Shown here: positions 52,533 to 61,301 of the stretch, in pieces | Layout: the number at the start of each line of letters is the position of its first letter | How positions within the stretch are numbered: position 1 is the first letter of the stretch | Assembly (NCBI RefSeq): GCF_027944005.1 | Contig: NZ_AP027204.1 | Span: 1,116,001 to 1,180,000 of the forward strand | DNA: 64,000 nucleotides | Source of the DNA: Polynucleobacter sp. SHI8 | GTDB lineage: Bacteria; Pseudomonadota; Gammaproteobacteria; Burkholderiales; Burkholderiaceae | Reading direction: 5' to 3' | Notes under the pieces: generated by a model | What the model saw: only the letters and a program-made list of their open reading frames with translations | Told to the model about the DNA's origin: nothing | The model's database searches: none | Position numbers and translations under genes: made by a program

Positions 52533-54064
52533 TGAAAGATATCATTAAACAGTTAGAGGCAAAACGAGAACAAGCCTATCTTGGTGGAGGACAAAAGCGT
52601 ATCCAGGCTCAACATCAAAAAGGTAAATTAACTGCACGTGAGCGGATTCATTTATTACTTGATGAAGGTTCATTTGAAGAGTGGGATATGTTTGTTGAGC
52701 ATCGCTGCACGGATTTTGATATGGCGGACGAGTCTGTTCCCAGTGACGGTGTAGTGACTGGATATGGCATGATTAACGGCCGATTAGTATTTGTTTTTTC
52801 TCAAGATTTCACGGTGTTTGGTGGGTCACTGTCTGAAGCGCATGCTGAAAAAATTTGCAAAATTATGGATCAAGCAATGAAAGTTGGTGCGCCTGTAATT
52901 GGATTAAATGATTCAGGAGGCGCCAGAATTCAAGAAGGAGTGGCTTCTTTGGGTGGGTATGCGGAGATATTTCAGAGGAACGTAACAGCCTCCGGAGTTA
53001 TTCCACAAATTTCACTCATTATGGGACCTTGTGCCGGTGGAGCGGTTTATTCCCCCGCACTGACAGATTTCATTTTCATGGTCAAAGATAGCTCCTATAT
53101 GTTTGTAACTGGCCCAGAGGTAGTTAAAACCGTGACGCACGAAGAAGTTACTGCTGAAGAGTTGGGTGGAGCGCTAACCCATTCAACGAAGTCTGGGGTG
53201 TGTGATCGAGTATTTGAAAATGATGTTGAAGCGATTTTAATGTTGCGTAGATTTTTTAATTATTTACCTTTGTCTAATCGTGAAAAGCCACCATTTCGTC
53301 CAAGCTCCTCAGTCTCTGATCAGATAGATTACTCCTTAGATACTCTAGTACCGAGCAATCCGAATAAGCCTTATGACATGAAGGAGTTGATATTAAAGAC
53401 AGTTGATGATGGTGATTTTTTTGAAGTTCAACCCGATTATGCAAAAAATATCATTATTGGTTTTGGTCGCATGGAGGGACAAACAATTGGTATAGTTGCC
53501 AATCAGCCACTGGTTTTGGCAGGCTGTTTAGATATTAAATCCTCAATCAAAGCTGCACGTTTTGTTCGGTTTTGTGATGCTTTTAATATCCCAGTGATTA
53601 CTTTTGTAGATGTACCAGGATTCATGCCTGGTACATCACAGGAATATGGTGGCATTATTAAACATGGCGCTAAGCTTCTGTTTGCATACGCGGAGTGTAC
53701 CGTGCCAAAAATTACTGTCATTACCAGGAAAGCCTATGGCGGAGCTTATGACGTGATGTCTTCGAAACATTTACGAGGGGATGTAAATTTTGCTTGGCCA
53801 TCTTCAGAGATTGCTGTGATGGGACCAAAAGGTGCTGTAGAAATTATTTTCCGCGATGAAAAGTCAGACCCTGAAAAGTTAGCCGCAAGAGAAGCTCAAT
53901 ATAAGGCTAAATTTGCAAATCCTTTTGTTGCAGGACGTCGAGGCTATATCGATGATGTCATTATGCCCAATGAGACAAGAAAACGTATTTTAAGATCCTT
54001 GGTCATGCTTCAGAATAAAGAGCTCGAAAATCCTTGGCGTAAACACGACAATATTCCACTATAA
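52529..54064 (+). CDS. pccB: Propionyl-CoA carboxylase beta chain
   Basis: A 511-residue carboxyltransferase subunit: it moves CO2 from biotin to propionyl-CoA to make methylmalonyl-CoA. Crotonase-fold blocks GGGQKRIQAQHQKGKLTARERI, ARIQEGVASLGGYAEIF, ISLIMGPCAGGAVYSPALTDF and, in the second half, GFMPGTSQEYGGIIKHGAKLLFAYAE and KAYGGAYDVMSSK. The double ATG (52529, 52532) directly follows the IscB element; the only nearby purine-rich stretch, GAGG, lies in the element's right end. So its translation may depend on the element. Confidence 0.95.
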   Translation: MMKDIIKQLEAKREQAYLGGGQKRIQAQHQKGKLTARERIHLLLDEGSFEEWDMFVEHRCTDFDMADESVPSDGVVTGYGMINGRLVFVFSQDFTVFGGSLSEAHAEKICKIMDQAMKVGAPVIGLNDSGGARIQEGVASLGGYAEIFQRNVTASGVIPQISLIMGPCAGGAVYSPALTDFIFMVKDSSYMFVTGPEVVKTVTHEEVTAEELGGALTHSTKSGVCDRVFENDVEAILMLRRFFNYLPLSNREKPPFRPSSSVSDQIDYSLDTLVPSNPNKPYDMKELILKTVDDGDFFEVQPDYAKNIIIGFGRMEGQTIGIVANQPLVLAGCLDIKSSIKAARFVRFCDAFNIPVITFVDVPGFMPGTSQEYGGIIKHGAKLLFAYAECTVPKITVITRKAYGGAYDVMSSKHLRGDVNFAWPSSEIAVMGPKGAVEIIFRDEKSDPEKLAAREAQYKAKFANPFVAGRRGYIDDVIMPNETRKRILRSLVMLQNKELENPWRKHDNIPL

Positions 54065-54081
54065 ATTCGGATGGGAAAAAA

Positions 54082-56088
54082 ATGATGTTTCAAAAAATAC
54101 TGATTGCTAACCGAGGTGAAATTGCTTGCCGAATTATTCAAACAGCAAAAAAAATGGGGATTAAAACTGTCGCTGTTTATTCAGAAGCAGATCAAGATGC
54201 GCGTCATGTGGAATTAGCTGATGAGTCGGTTTGCATAGGGCCTGCGCCCTCAAGAGAATCTTATTTAGTCATGCATAACATTATTGCCGCATGTAAGGCA
54301 ACAGGTGCTCAAGCAATTCATCCAGGGTACGGCTTTCTCTCAGAAAATGAAGAGTTTGCCCGCATTGTGGAAGAACAAGGGATTATATTTATAGGGCCCA
54401 AACATCATTCTATTGCTGCAATGGGTGACAAGATTGCTTCCAAAAAACTAGCAGAAAAGGCGAAAGTCAATACTATCCCAGGTCACAATGAGGCAATTGG
54501 AAATGCAGATCTGGCAGTCGATATTGCGAAAAAAATTGGTTATCCAGTCATGATCAAAGCATCTGCTGGAGGAGGGGGTAAAGGGCTTCGAGTAGCATAT
54601 AACGATCAAGAAGCTTTCGACGGATTCACTTCTTGTCAAAATGAGGCAAGAAACTCTTTTGGTGATGATCGTATTTTTATAGAAAAGTTTGTTGAAGAGC
54701 CCAGACATATTGAGATCCAGATCTTGGGCGATGCATTTAACAACATTGTGTATTTATGGGAGCGTGAATGCTCGATTCAAAGAAGACACCAAAAAGTTAT
54801 TGAAGAAGCACCATCCCCATTTATCAGTGAAAAAACACGCTTAGCCATGGGTGAACAAGCTGTTGCATTAGCGCGAGCAGTTCAATATCAATCTGCTGGA
54901 ACCGTTGAATTTGTTGTCGGTAAAGATCAATCATTTTATTTTTTAGAAATGAATACACGTTTACAGGTTGAGCATCCTGTAACTGAAATGATTACAGGCT
55001 TAGATTTAGTGGAGCAAATGATTCGGGTTGCTGCAGGTGAGAGATTAACTTTTGGGCAAAAGGACGTTCAGCGAAATGGCTGGGCTATTGAATGCCGAAT
55101 CAATGCCGAAGATCCTTATCGTCAATTTTTACCATCCACGGGTCGCTTAGTAAAGTATCAACCACCTCGGAAAACTGATGGCGTCAGAGTCGATACGGGA
55201 GTATATGAAGGTGGTGAAATCCCCATGTTTTATGATTCCATGATTGCTAAATTAATTACTCACGGTAGTACTCGTGAAGAAGCTATTGGCAAAATGCAAA
55301 TTGCTTTGAATCAATTTGTGATTCGGGGAATAGATTCAAATATTCCGTTTCAAGCGACGCTAATGCAGCATCCTGAATTTCAGTCAGGACAAATCAATAC
55401 TGGATTTATTAGTAAGCACTTTCCGCAAGGTTTTATGGGGGCAAGTTTAGATAACGATACTAAATTATTATTGAGTGCGATTGCTGGCTCGATTCATTTG
55501 CAATATGTCAATCGATCGGGAAATATTACCGGTCAGTTAGAGGGTCATAGTTCACAAGTAACCAATCAATTGACCGTTGTGATTGGTGATCATGGTAAAC
55601 AAGAATTTATTCCGATTGAGATTGAAGCAGATGGGGATGGTGATCATGTCGTCATTCAAGATAAAGAATTTGACATTATGAGTAACTGGCGTCCAGGTGA
55701 AATCATTTTTGAGGGATTAGTAAATAATTCACCGATTGTTTTACAAGCCAATCGGCAATCTATTTTTTATGAACTCTTATATAACGGTATTCGTTTTCAA
55801 GCTATGGTGATGTCTCGAAGTAAGGCGGATTTACAAAGACTCATGCCGTTTAAAGCACCGCCAGATATGTCTCAATACCTCCTTTCACCAATGCCTGGAT
55901 TACTCTCTGAGGTATCGGTTGAAGTTGGGCAAAAGGTTCAAGTAGGACAAAAGTTGGCAGTGATTGAGGCCATGAAAATGGAAAATGTGATGTTAGCTCA
56001 ACACGAAGGAGTTGTTGCGCAAATATTGGCGAAAAAAGGTGAGAGTTTATCAGTCGATCAAATGATCATCAAATTTGATAAGGGATAA
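54082..56088 (+). CDS. pccA: Propionyl-CoA carboxylase alpha chain (biotin carboxylase + BCCP)
   Basis: A 668-residue subunit. Biotin carboxylase domain: ILIANRGEIACRII, AIHPGYGFLSENEEFA, ATP-binding KASAGGGGKGLRVA, and EMNTRLQVEHPVTEMITG. A variable acyl-CoA-carboxylase linker follows (about 470-580), then the biotinyl domain with Lys in EAMKMEN near residue 633. It is 17 bases after pccB. ATG 54082 or 54085 may be used. Together with PccB it makes methylmalonyl-CoA for the mutase upstream. Confidence 0.95.
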   Translation: MMFQKILIANRGEIACRIIQTAKKMGIKTVAVYSEADQDARHVELADESVCIGPAPSRESYLVMHNIIAACKATGAQAIHPGYGFLSENEEFARIVEEQGIIFIGPKHHSIAAMGDKIASKKLAEKAKVNTIPGHNEAIGNADLAVDIAKKIGYPVMIKASAGGGGKGLRVAYNDQEAFDGFTSCQNEARNSFGDDRIFIEKFVEEPRHIEIQILGDAFNNIVYLWERECSIQRRHQKVIEEAPSPFISEKTRLAMGEQAVALARAVQYQSAGTVEFVVGKDQSFYFLEMNTRLQVEHPVTEMITGLDLVEQMIRVAAGERLTFGQKDVQRNGWAIECRINAEDPYRQFLPSTGRLVKYQPPRKTDGVRVDTGVYEGGEIPMFYDSMIAKLITHGSTREEAIGKMQIALNQFVIRGIDSNIPFQATLMQHPEFQSGQINTGFISKHFPQGFMGASLDNDTKLLLSAIAGSIHLQYVNRSGNITGQLEGHSSQVTNQLTVVIGDHGKQEFIPIEIEADGDGDHVVIQDKEFDIMSNWRPGEIIFEGLVNNSPIVLQANRQSIFYELLYNGIRFQAMVMSRSKADLQRLMPFKAPPDMSQYLLSPMPGLLSEVSVEVGQKVQVGQKLAVIEAMKMENVMLAQHEGVVAQILAKKGESLSVDQMIIKFDKG

Positions 56089-56092
56089 AAAG

Positions 56093-56557
56093 ATGCAAAG
56101 ACCATTTAAGATTTTAGGGGTTCAACAAATTGCTATTGGCGCACTCAATAAAAATGAAATAAAAACCCTATGGCAAGATATGCTTGGTTTTACATTTAAG
56201 ACGAACTTTATTTCTGAAAAAGAAAATGTAGATGAAGATATTTTTACAGTTGGCGCTGGTGCTCATCCCATTGAGTTTGATCTCATGCAACCACTAGATC
56301 CTCAAAGGAAGCCTGCAGTCCACACAACTCCTCTCAATCATATTGGTTTATGGGTAGATGACTTACCGAAGGCCGTGGAGTGGTTAACAGCAAATGGCGT
56401 GCGTTTTGCGCCAGGTGGAATTCGTCGTGGTGGTGATGGACATGACATTATTTTTATTCATCCAAAAAGTAACGAAGAATTTCCCATTTCTGGGTTTGGT
56501 GTTTTGATTGAATTGATACAAGCTCCACCGGAAGTGATTGATCAGACTCACATTTAA
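56093..56557 (+). CDS. VOC-superfamily protein, possible methylmalonyl-CoA epimerase
   Basis: A 154-residue VOC protein. Metal ligands may be His/Gln in GVQQIAIGALN, His in TTPLNHIGLWVDDLPKAVEW and Glu in GVLIELIQAPPE. The location straight after pccA with a 4-base gap and the usual length of epimerase suggest it converts (S)- to (R)-methylmalonyl-CoA. The N-terminal Gln where epimerases normally have His makes this less sure; it also resembles other VOC lyases. ATG 56093 is preferred because AGGG lies 8 bases upstream. Confidence 0.7.
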   Translation: MQRPFKILGVQQIAIGALNKNEIKTLWQDMLGFTFKTNFISEKENVDEDIFTVGAGAHPIEFDLMQPLDPQRKPAVHTTPLNHIGLWVDDLPKAVEWLTANGVRFAPGGIRRGGDGHDIIFIHPKSNEEFPISGFGVLIELIQAPPEVIDQTHI

Positions 56558-56642
56558 AACTTTCACTGGGGGTTTTTATCAGTTGTTTTGTCTTTTTGGC
56601 ATAATTAGACCTTATTCTTTAATTTGATTCCCAGGAGAGAGA

Positions 56643-58220
56643 ATGTCTAATTTGCCACAAGGTATGGAAATTCATGCCGAAATTACCCCAGATTTTGCAA
56701 CGGTGTTAACACCGGAGGCCTTGGCTTTAGTTGCAAAGCTACATCATGCGTTTGAGCCACGTCGTCAAGAACTCTTAAAAGCACGTGTTGAAAGAACCAA
56801 ACGTTTGGATGCTGGTGAGATTCCTGACTTTTTACCAGAAACTAGGGCGATTCGTGAAGGTGATTGGAAAATTGCTCCAATTCCTGAGGCACTACATTGC
56901 CGTCGTGTTGAGATTACTGGTCCAGTAGATGCCAAGATGGTGATTAATGCCTACAACTCTGGTGCAGACTCTTATATGACGGACTTTGAGGATTCTAATA
57001 GTCCCAATTGGAATAATCAAATTCAAGGTCAAATTAATTTGAGAAGTGCGATTAAACGCGAATTGCGTTTTGAGCAGAATGGCAAAACATATGCATTAAA
57101 TGACAAGATTGCTGTACTTCAAGTACGTCCAAGAGGTTGGCATTTAGAAGAAAAACACGTAACTATTGATGGTAAGCGTGTTTCTGGTGGTATTTTTGAC
57201 TTTGCCTTATTTTTATTCCATAACGCACGTGAATTATTAGCCCGTGGTGCTGGACCCTATTTTTATCTTCCAAAGATGGAAAGTCATTTAGAGGCACGCT
57301 TATGGAATGATATTTTTGTGATGGCGCAAAATGAATTAGGCTTACCTCAAGGAACGATTAAGGCTACGGTACTGATTGAAACAATTCTGGCGGCTTTTGA
57401 GATGGATGAAATCCTCTATGAGTTACGGGATCACAGTGCTGGGTTGAATGCAGGCCGTTGGGATTACATTTTCTCTTGCATTAAAAAATTCAAAGTTGAT
57501 AAGGATTTCTGTTTGGCTGACCGTGCCAAAGTAACAATGACCGCACCGTTTATGCGTGCTTATGCATTACTTTTGTTGAAAACTTGTCATCACCGTGGAG
57601 CACCTGCAATTGGTGGGATGAGTGCTTTAATTCCAATTAAAAACGATCCTGAAAAGAACGCGATTGCCATGGCTGGAATTATTGCCGATAAAAAGCGTGA
57701 TGCGGAAGATGGCTATGACGGTGGTTGGGTTGCGCATCCTGGATTAGTTGAGCCAGCGATGATTGAGTTTAAAAAAGTGCTGGGCGATAAACTCAATCAG
57801 TTTGAAAAGCAAAAGCCAGAAGTGCAAGTGAAGGGTTCAGACTTATTAAACTTTCAACCTGAAACACCAATTACTGAGGCTGGTTTAAGAATGAATATTA
57901 ATGTGGGTATTCATTATTTAGGAGCATGGTTGGCTGGTAATGGTTGTGTACCGATTCATAATTTAATGGAAGATGCCGCGACTGCTGAAATTAGTCGTTC
58001 ACAAGTATGGCAGTGGATACGTTCACCCAAAGGAGTATTAGATGATGGTCGTAAAGTGACTGTTGAAATGGTGAAAGGTTTTATTAAAGAAGAATTGGTG
58101 AAAGTCAGTAATTCAGGAGCAGTTGGACACTGGAATCGTGCAGCTGAAATATTTGACCATATGTCCACAGGTGAGAACTTTGAAGAGTTTTTAACCCTGC
58201 CGTTGTACGAAGAAATTTAA
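56643..58220 (+). CDS. aceB: Malate synthase A
   Basis: A 525-residue glyoxylate-shunt enzyme that joins glyoxylate and acetyl-CoA to malate. Typical blocks are YMTDFEDSNSPNW, RPRGWHLEEKHV, GPYFYLPKMESHLEARLWND, ATVLIETILAAFEMDEILYEL, GLNAGRWDYIFS and GGMSALIPIKNDPEKN, and C-terminal NVGIHYLGAWLAGNGCVPIHNLMEDAATAEISR (in part). CAGGAGAGAG precedes ATG 56643. The enzyme lets the cell grow on acetate or fatty acids, which suits the propionate and beta-oxidation genes in the window. Confidence 0.96.
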   Translation: MSNLPQGMEIHAEITPDFATVLTPEALALVAKLHHAFEPRRQELLKARVERTKRLDAGEIPDFLPETRAIREGDWKIAPIPEALHCRRVEITGPVDAKMVINAYNSGADSYMTDFEDSNSPNWNNQIQGQINLRSAIKRELRFEQNGKTYALNDKIAVLQVRPRGWHLEEKHVTIDGKRVSGGIFDFALFLFHNARELLARGAGPYFYLPKMESHLEARLWNDIFVMAQNELGLPQGTIKATVLIETILAAFEMDEILYELRDHSAGLNAGRWDYIFSCIKKFKVDKDFCLADRAKVTMTAPFMRAYALLLLKTCHHRGAPAIGGMSALIPIKNDPEKNAIAMAGIIADKKRDAEDGYDGGWVAHPGLVEPAMIEFKKVLGDKLNQFEKQKPEVQVKGSDLLNFQPETPITEAGLRMNINVGIHYLGAWLAGNGCVPIHNLMEDAATAEISRSQVWQWIRSPKGVLDDGRKVTVEMVKGFIKEELVKVSNSGAVGHWNRAAEIFDHMSTGENFEEFLTLPLYEEI

Positions 58221-58246
58221 TTGATTTGAATATTGGATTCGAAAGA

Positions 58247-58945
58247 ATGCCAATTCTTGCCATCGATACCTCAACCCAGTGGTGTTCGGTGGCAATTTAT
58301 TTTCCGAATAAGACTTATCTCGTTCGTCATGAAAAAGTTGGTAATACGGCAAGTCAAGTTCTTTTGCCGTGGATTCAAGATCTTATGCTTGAAGCGAATA
58401 TTACTTGGAATGACATCAGGGTTATAGCTGTCTCTCAAGGTCCCGGAGCATTTACGGGAATTCGACTTGGTCTAGGTGTTGCTCAAGGCTTGGCATATGC
58501 TCAGCAAAAACCTTTAATTCCAATACCTAGTTTAGATGGCATGATTGCATTTGCACTATTTTTTTCTAACGCCAAGGTTTTACAGTCTCAAACCTATCGC
58601 GTTCTATTGGATGCTCGTATGCAACAAGTTTACTGTGCTTCATATGAAATCGATGAACATCATCTATTGAATCGTCAACAAGCGATACAGTTGATAGATG
58701 TAAAAGATATTGATTTCAAACAGCAATCCATTGATTACACTTATGATATGCAATCTTATGAAGAAGATGGCTCGCTTCAGCTAGGAATGCAATTCATTCC
58801 TGCAACCCCGCATGCACTGGGGATTGCCTATTTAGCCTCGTTAAAAAATGGTGATCAGATTTATTCGCCAAAGGATTGTCAACCCTTATACATTAGGGAT
58901 CAAGTTGCCTTAACCATTGCCCAGCGATTACAGGATCAACATTAA
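58247..58945 (+). CDS. tsaB: tRNA threonylcarbamoyladenosine biosynthesis protein TsaB
   Basis: A 232-residue ASKHA-fold protein that supports TsaD in making t6A in tRNAs reading ANN codons. N-terminal ILAIDTSTQWCSVAIYF, then VIAVSQGPGAFTGIRLGLGVAQGLAY, a hallmark of the family. ATG 58247 has GAAAGA just upstream; TTG 58226 is possible. It is followed by rimI and a small gene in the usual Burkholderiales order. Confidence 0.93.
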   Translation: MPILAIDTSTQWCSVAIYFPNKTYLVRHEKVGNTASQVLLPWIQDLMLEANITWNDIRVIAVSQGPGAFTGIRLGLGVAQGLAYAQQKPLIPIPSLDGMIAFALFFSNAKVLQSQTYRVLLDARMQQVYCASYEIDEHHLLNRQQAIQLIDVKDIDFKQQSIDYTYDMQSYEEDGSLQLGMQFIPATPHALGIAYLASLKNGDQIYSPKDCQPLYIRDQVALTIAQRLQDQH

Positions 58946-58959
58946 TTAGACTGACGATC

Positions 58960-59445
58960 ATGAGTATTAATTTTCAATTTAGAGTGATGGAAAAGAGTGA
59001 TATCAGTCAAGTATGTGAAATTGAATCAGCATCTCACCTACATCCATGGAGTGAAAAAAACTTCATGGATTGCTTAGAGCATCAATACTGGAATTATGTT
59101 TTATTGGAAGAAAGTTCTCATAGTCAGAAAGTTGGATATTGTATTGTGATGCCCGGGGTTGAAGAATTACATTTGTTAAATATCACCATACATCCTCAAT
59201 TTCGTCGTCAGAATATTGCTTCGAGAGCCTTATCTGCAATCGAGGAAATTGGCTTGACTCACCATTATATAAAAATGTTACTAGAGGTCAGGCGTAGTAA
59301 TACTTCAGCGATTAGAATGTACGAGAAATTAGGTTACCAATTGATTGGAGTCCGAAAAGATTATTATCCAATGGCAAAAGGTGATAACTTTTCTAGAGAA
59401 GATGCATTGGTTATGGAAAAGTTTCTAAGGAAATCAGATGAATAA
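58960..59445 (+). CDS. rimI: Ribosomal protein S18-alanine N-acetyltransferase (RimI)
   Basis: A 161-residue GNAT. Acetyl-CoA motif PQFRRQNIASRALSAIEE (RRxxIA rather than RGxGxG) and C-terminal LEVRRSNTSAIRMYEKLGYQLIGVRKDYYP, characteristic of RimI. It overlaps the next gene by eight bases and follows tsaB by 14. It acetylates the N-terminus of protein S18 in E. coli. Confidence 0.9.
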   Translation: MSINFQFRVMEKSDISQVCEIESASHLHPWSEKNFMDCLEHQYWNYVLLEESSHSQKVGYCIVMPGVEELHLLNITIHPQFRRQNIASRALSAIEEIGLTHHYIKMLLEVRRSNTSAIRMYEKLGYQLIGVRKDYYPMAKGDNFSREDALVMEKFLRKSDE

Positions 59446-59929
59446 AGCAATCCTATTAAAAGAAATGGGTATTAGTTCTTGGAAGTCAAAAGCAATTGCA
59501 GAGCCACCAGCATTCAATTCAACCCAAATGGAGAGTGTAATGACAACTGAAGAATTTCCTATTTGGACATTGATCTTTGATGAAGATGAGATGCAAACTA
59601 CCTTAACGAAAAATATTTTGCTTGTTGTACAAAATTTTGGTGTCAAAACCCAAGTATTGCCTTTTCAAGGAGCTAAAAATTCAACGCAGATAAAAGGGGA
59701 TATCGTATTTTGCTTTGGACAGACATCTGGCCAATACTTTTCTGGAGAAACAAATTCGGTTGAAGATTTAAGAGAAATTTTGTTTGAAACAAGCAGTGAG
59801 CAACGAGGTGAGATCCCAGTAATTGTTACGTATTCAGTTCGACAAATACTGAGTGCAGCTGTTAAAAAGAAACAACTTTGGGATGACTTAATTTTTGCAA
59901 GAAATGTATATTTAGATACGATGTCTTAA
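59438..59929 (+). CDS. Small protein, possible degenerate uracil-DNA glycosylase or DNA polymerase III psi-like subunit
   Basis: A 163-residue protein with no clear family. The C-terminal IPVIVTYSVRQIL (126-138) and LWDDLIFA (147-154) resemble the C-terminal end of family-4 uracil-DNA glycosylases, which often follow tsaB-rimI in Burkholderiales. However, the HPxxLL catalytic His, the GEAPG motif and the four Cys are absent. The N-terminal LLKEMGISSW also recalls HolD (psi) of DNA polymerase III, which lies next to rimI in E. coli. It may be a non-catalytic relative. It starts inside rimI (8-base overlap). Confidence 0.55.
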   Translation: MNKAILLKEMGISSWKSKAIAEPPAFNSTQMESVMTTEEFPIWTLIFDEDEMQTTLTKNILLVVQNFGVKTQVLPFQGAKNSTQIKGDIVFCFGQTSGQYFSGETNSVEDLREILFETSSEQRGEIPVIVTYSVRQILSAAVKKKQLWDDLIFARNVYLDTMS

Positions 59930-61251
59930 GCGTGGGGGTGTTTTTCTTCACCGATTAAGTATAAAGAATCATACTGTGCTTGATTTTTTTGGTGCCTGTA
60001 GATCACTAGAGCCATGGTGATAATCACAAAGCAACCAAATAAAAGAATGACTACCTGAACTGGCAAATCAAACCAGATAAGCAATGAGTAGAGGCCCAGC
60101 ATAAATAGTACAGATAAATTTTCATTAAAATTTTGAATCGCAATGGAATGGCCCGCGGACAAGAGAACATGACCACGATGTTGGAGAAGGGCATTCATTG
60201 GTACCACAAAATAGCCTGACATCCAGCCGATGGTAATTAAGAAGATATAGGTAAACAATAAATAGGCATGAATTTTTATAAAGCCTAAATTAACAAATAA
60301 ATCACCAAACTGTTCCTTTTGAAAAGCGGCAAGGGTAATGACTAAAAAGCCCATAATGACACCGTATTTAAGAACAACGAGGGAGTTTTTAAGAGGAACT
60401 CTCGCAGCAGCCCACATAGCACCTCCGGCCACGCCGAAGGCCACAATAGCTTGCAAAATAGCCCCTTGGGAAAGGTTCATATCCAGAGCATCTTCAGCCC
60501 ATTTGAGAATAATGAATTGCAGAGTTGCGCCAATGCCCCAAAATAATGTGGTTACCGCTAAAGAAATTTGTCCTAAGCGATCATTCCAAAGAGTCATAAA
60601 GTTATGTGAAAAATCCTTGATTAGTTTAATTGGATTTTTAGTGGAAGCGGTGTAAACAACACCAGTTTCGGGAATGCGTAAATTAATTAAAGCAGCAATT
60701 AAATACAGAAAAACGATGAGAGCAATAGCAGCTTCTGGAGGTGTGTCAATGTGTGTATCAATCAAAGGAAAATCTAGTAAAAGCAGTGTTTGAGCTATTT
60801 TTGGACTGATGAGGACCCCACCAAGGACAGTTCCTGCAATAATCGAGCAAACCGTTAAGCCCTCAATCCAGCCGTTGGCCGCGACTAATTTTTCGGGGGG
60901 CAATAATTCAGTCAAAATACCATATTTTGCTGGTGAGTAGGCAGCAGCACCAAAGCCAACAATGGCGTAAGCCAAAAGAGGGTGAACTCCCATTAGCATC
61001 GTAAGACAACCAATAACTTTAATGGAGTTGGTTAAAAACATGACTTTGCCTTTAGGGCGGGAATCAGCAAAAGCACCTACATATGCTGCGAGCAAGACGT
61101 AGGATAATACGAAAAACAATTTGAGTAGAGGGGTCATCCAATCAGGAGATTGAATTTGTATCAATAAAGATATGGCAGCAATGAGAAGTGCATTATCGGC
61201 AAGCGACGAAAAGAACTGCGCTGCCATAATTGAATAAAAACCTGGTTTCAT
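59926..61251 (-). CDS. lplT: Lysophospholipid transporter LplT (MFS)
   Basis: A 441-residue MFS permease with about 12 helices. The N-terminal GFYSIMAAQFFSSLADNALLI and later GFGAAAYSPAKYGILTELLPPEKLVAANGW are LplT signatures, and WMSGYFVVPMNALLQHRGHVLLSAGHSIAIQNFNENL (in part) closes the family pattern. It flips lysophospholipids for re-acylation at the inner membrane. It is divergent from alr by 50 bases and converges with the small gene at 59438, sharing a TTAA stop overlap. Confidence 0.9.
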   Translation of the reverse strand: MKPGFYSIMAAQFFSSLADNALLIAAISLLIQIQSPDWMTPLLKLFFVLSYVLLAAYVGAFADSRPKGKVMFLTNSIKVIGCLTMLMGVHPLLAYAIVGFGAAAYSPAKYGILTELLPPEKLVAANGWIEGLTVCSIIAGTVLGGVLISPKIAQTLLLLDFPLIDTHIDTPPEAAIALIVFLYLIAALINLRIPETGVVYTASTKNPIKLIKDFSHNFMTLWNDRLGQISLAVTTLFWGIGATLQFIILKWAEDALDMNLSQGAILQAIVAFGVAGGAMWAAARVPLKNSLVVLKYGVIMGFLVITLAAFQKEQFGDLFVNLGFIKIHAYLLFTYIFLITIGWMSGYFVVPMNALLQHRGHVLLSAGHSIAIQNFNENLSVLFMLGLYSLLIWFDLPVQVVILLFGCFVIITMALVIYRHQKNQAQYDSLYLIGEEKHPHA

Positions 61252-61301
61252 TCGTACAATGATAAGTTAAACATTAAATAATTTCCTAATTCAAACTAAA
61301 C

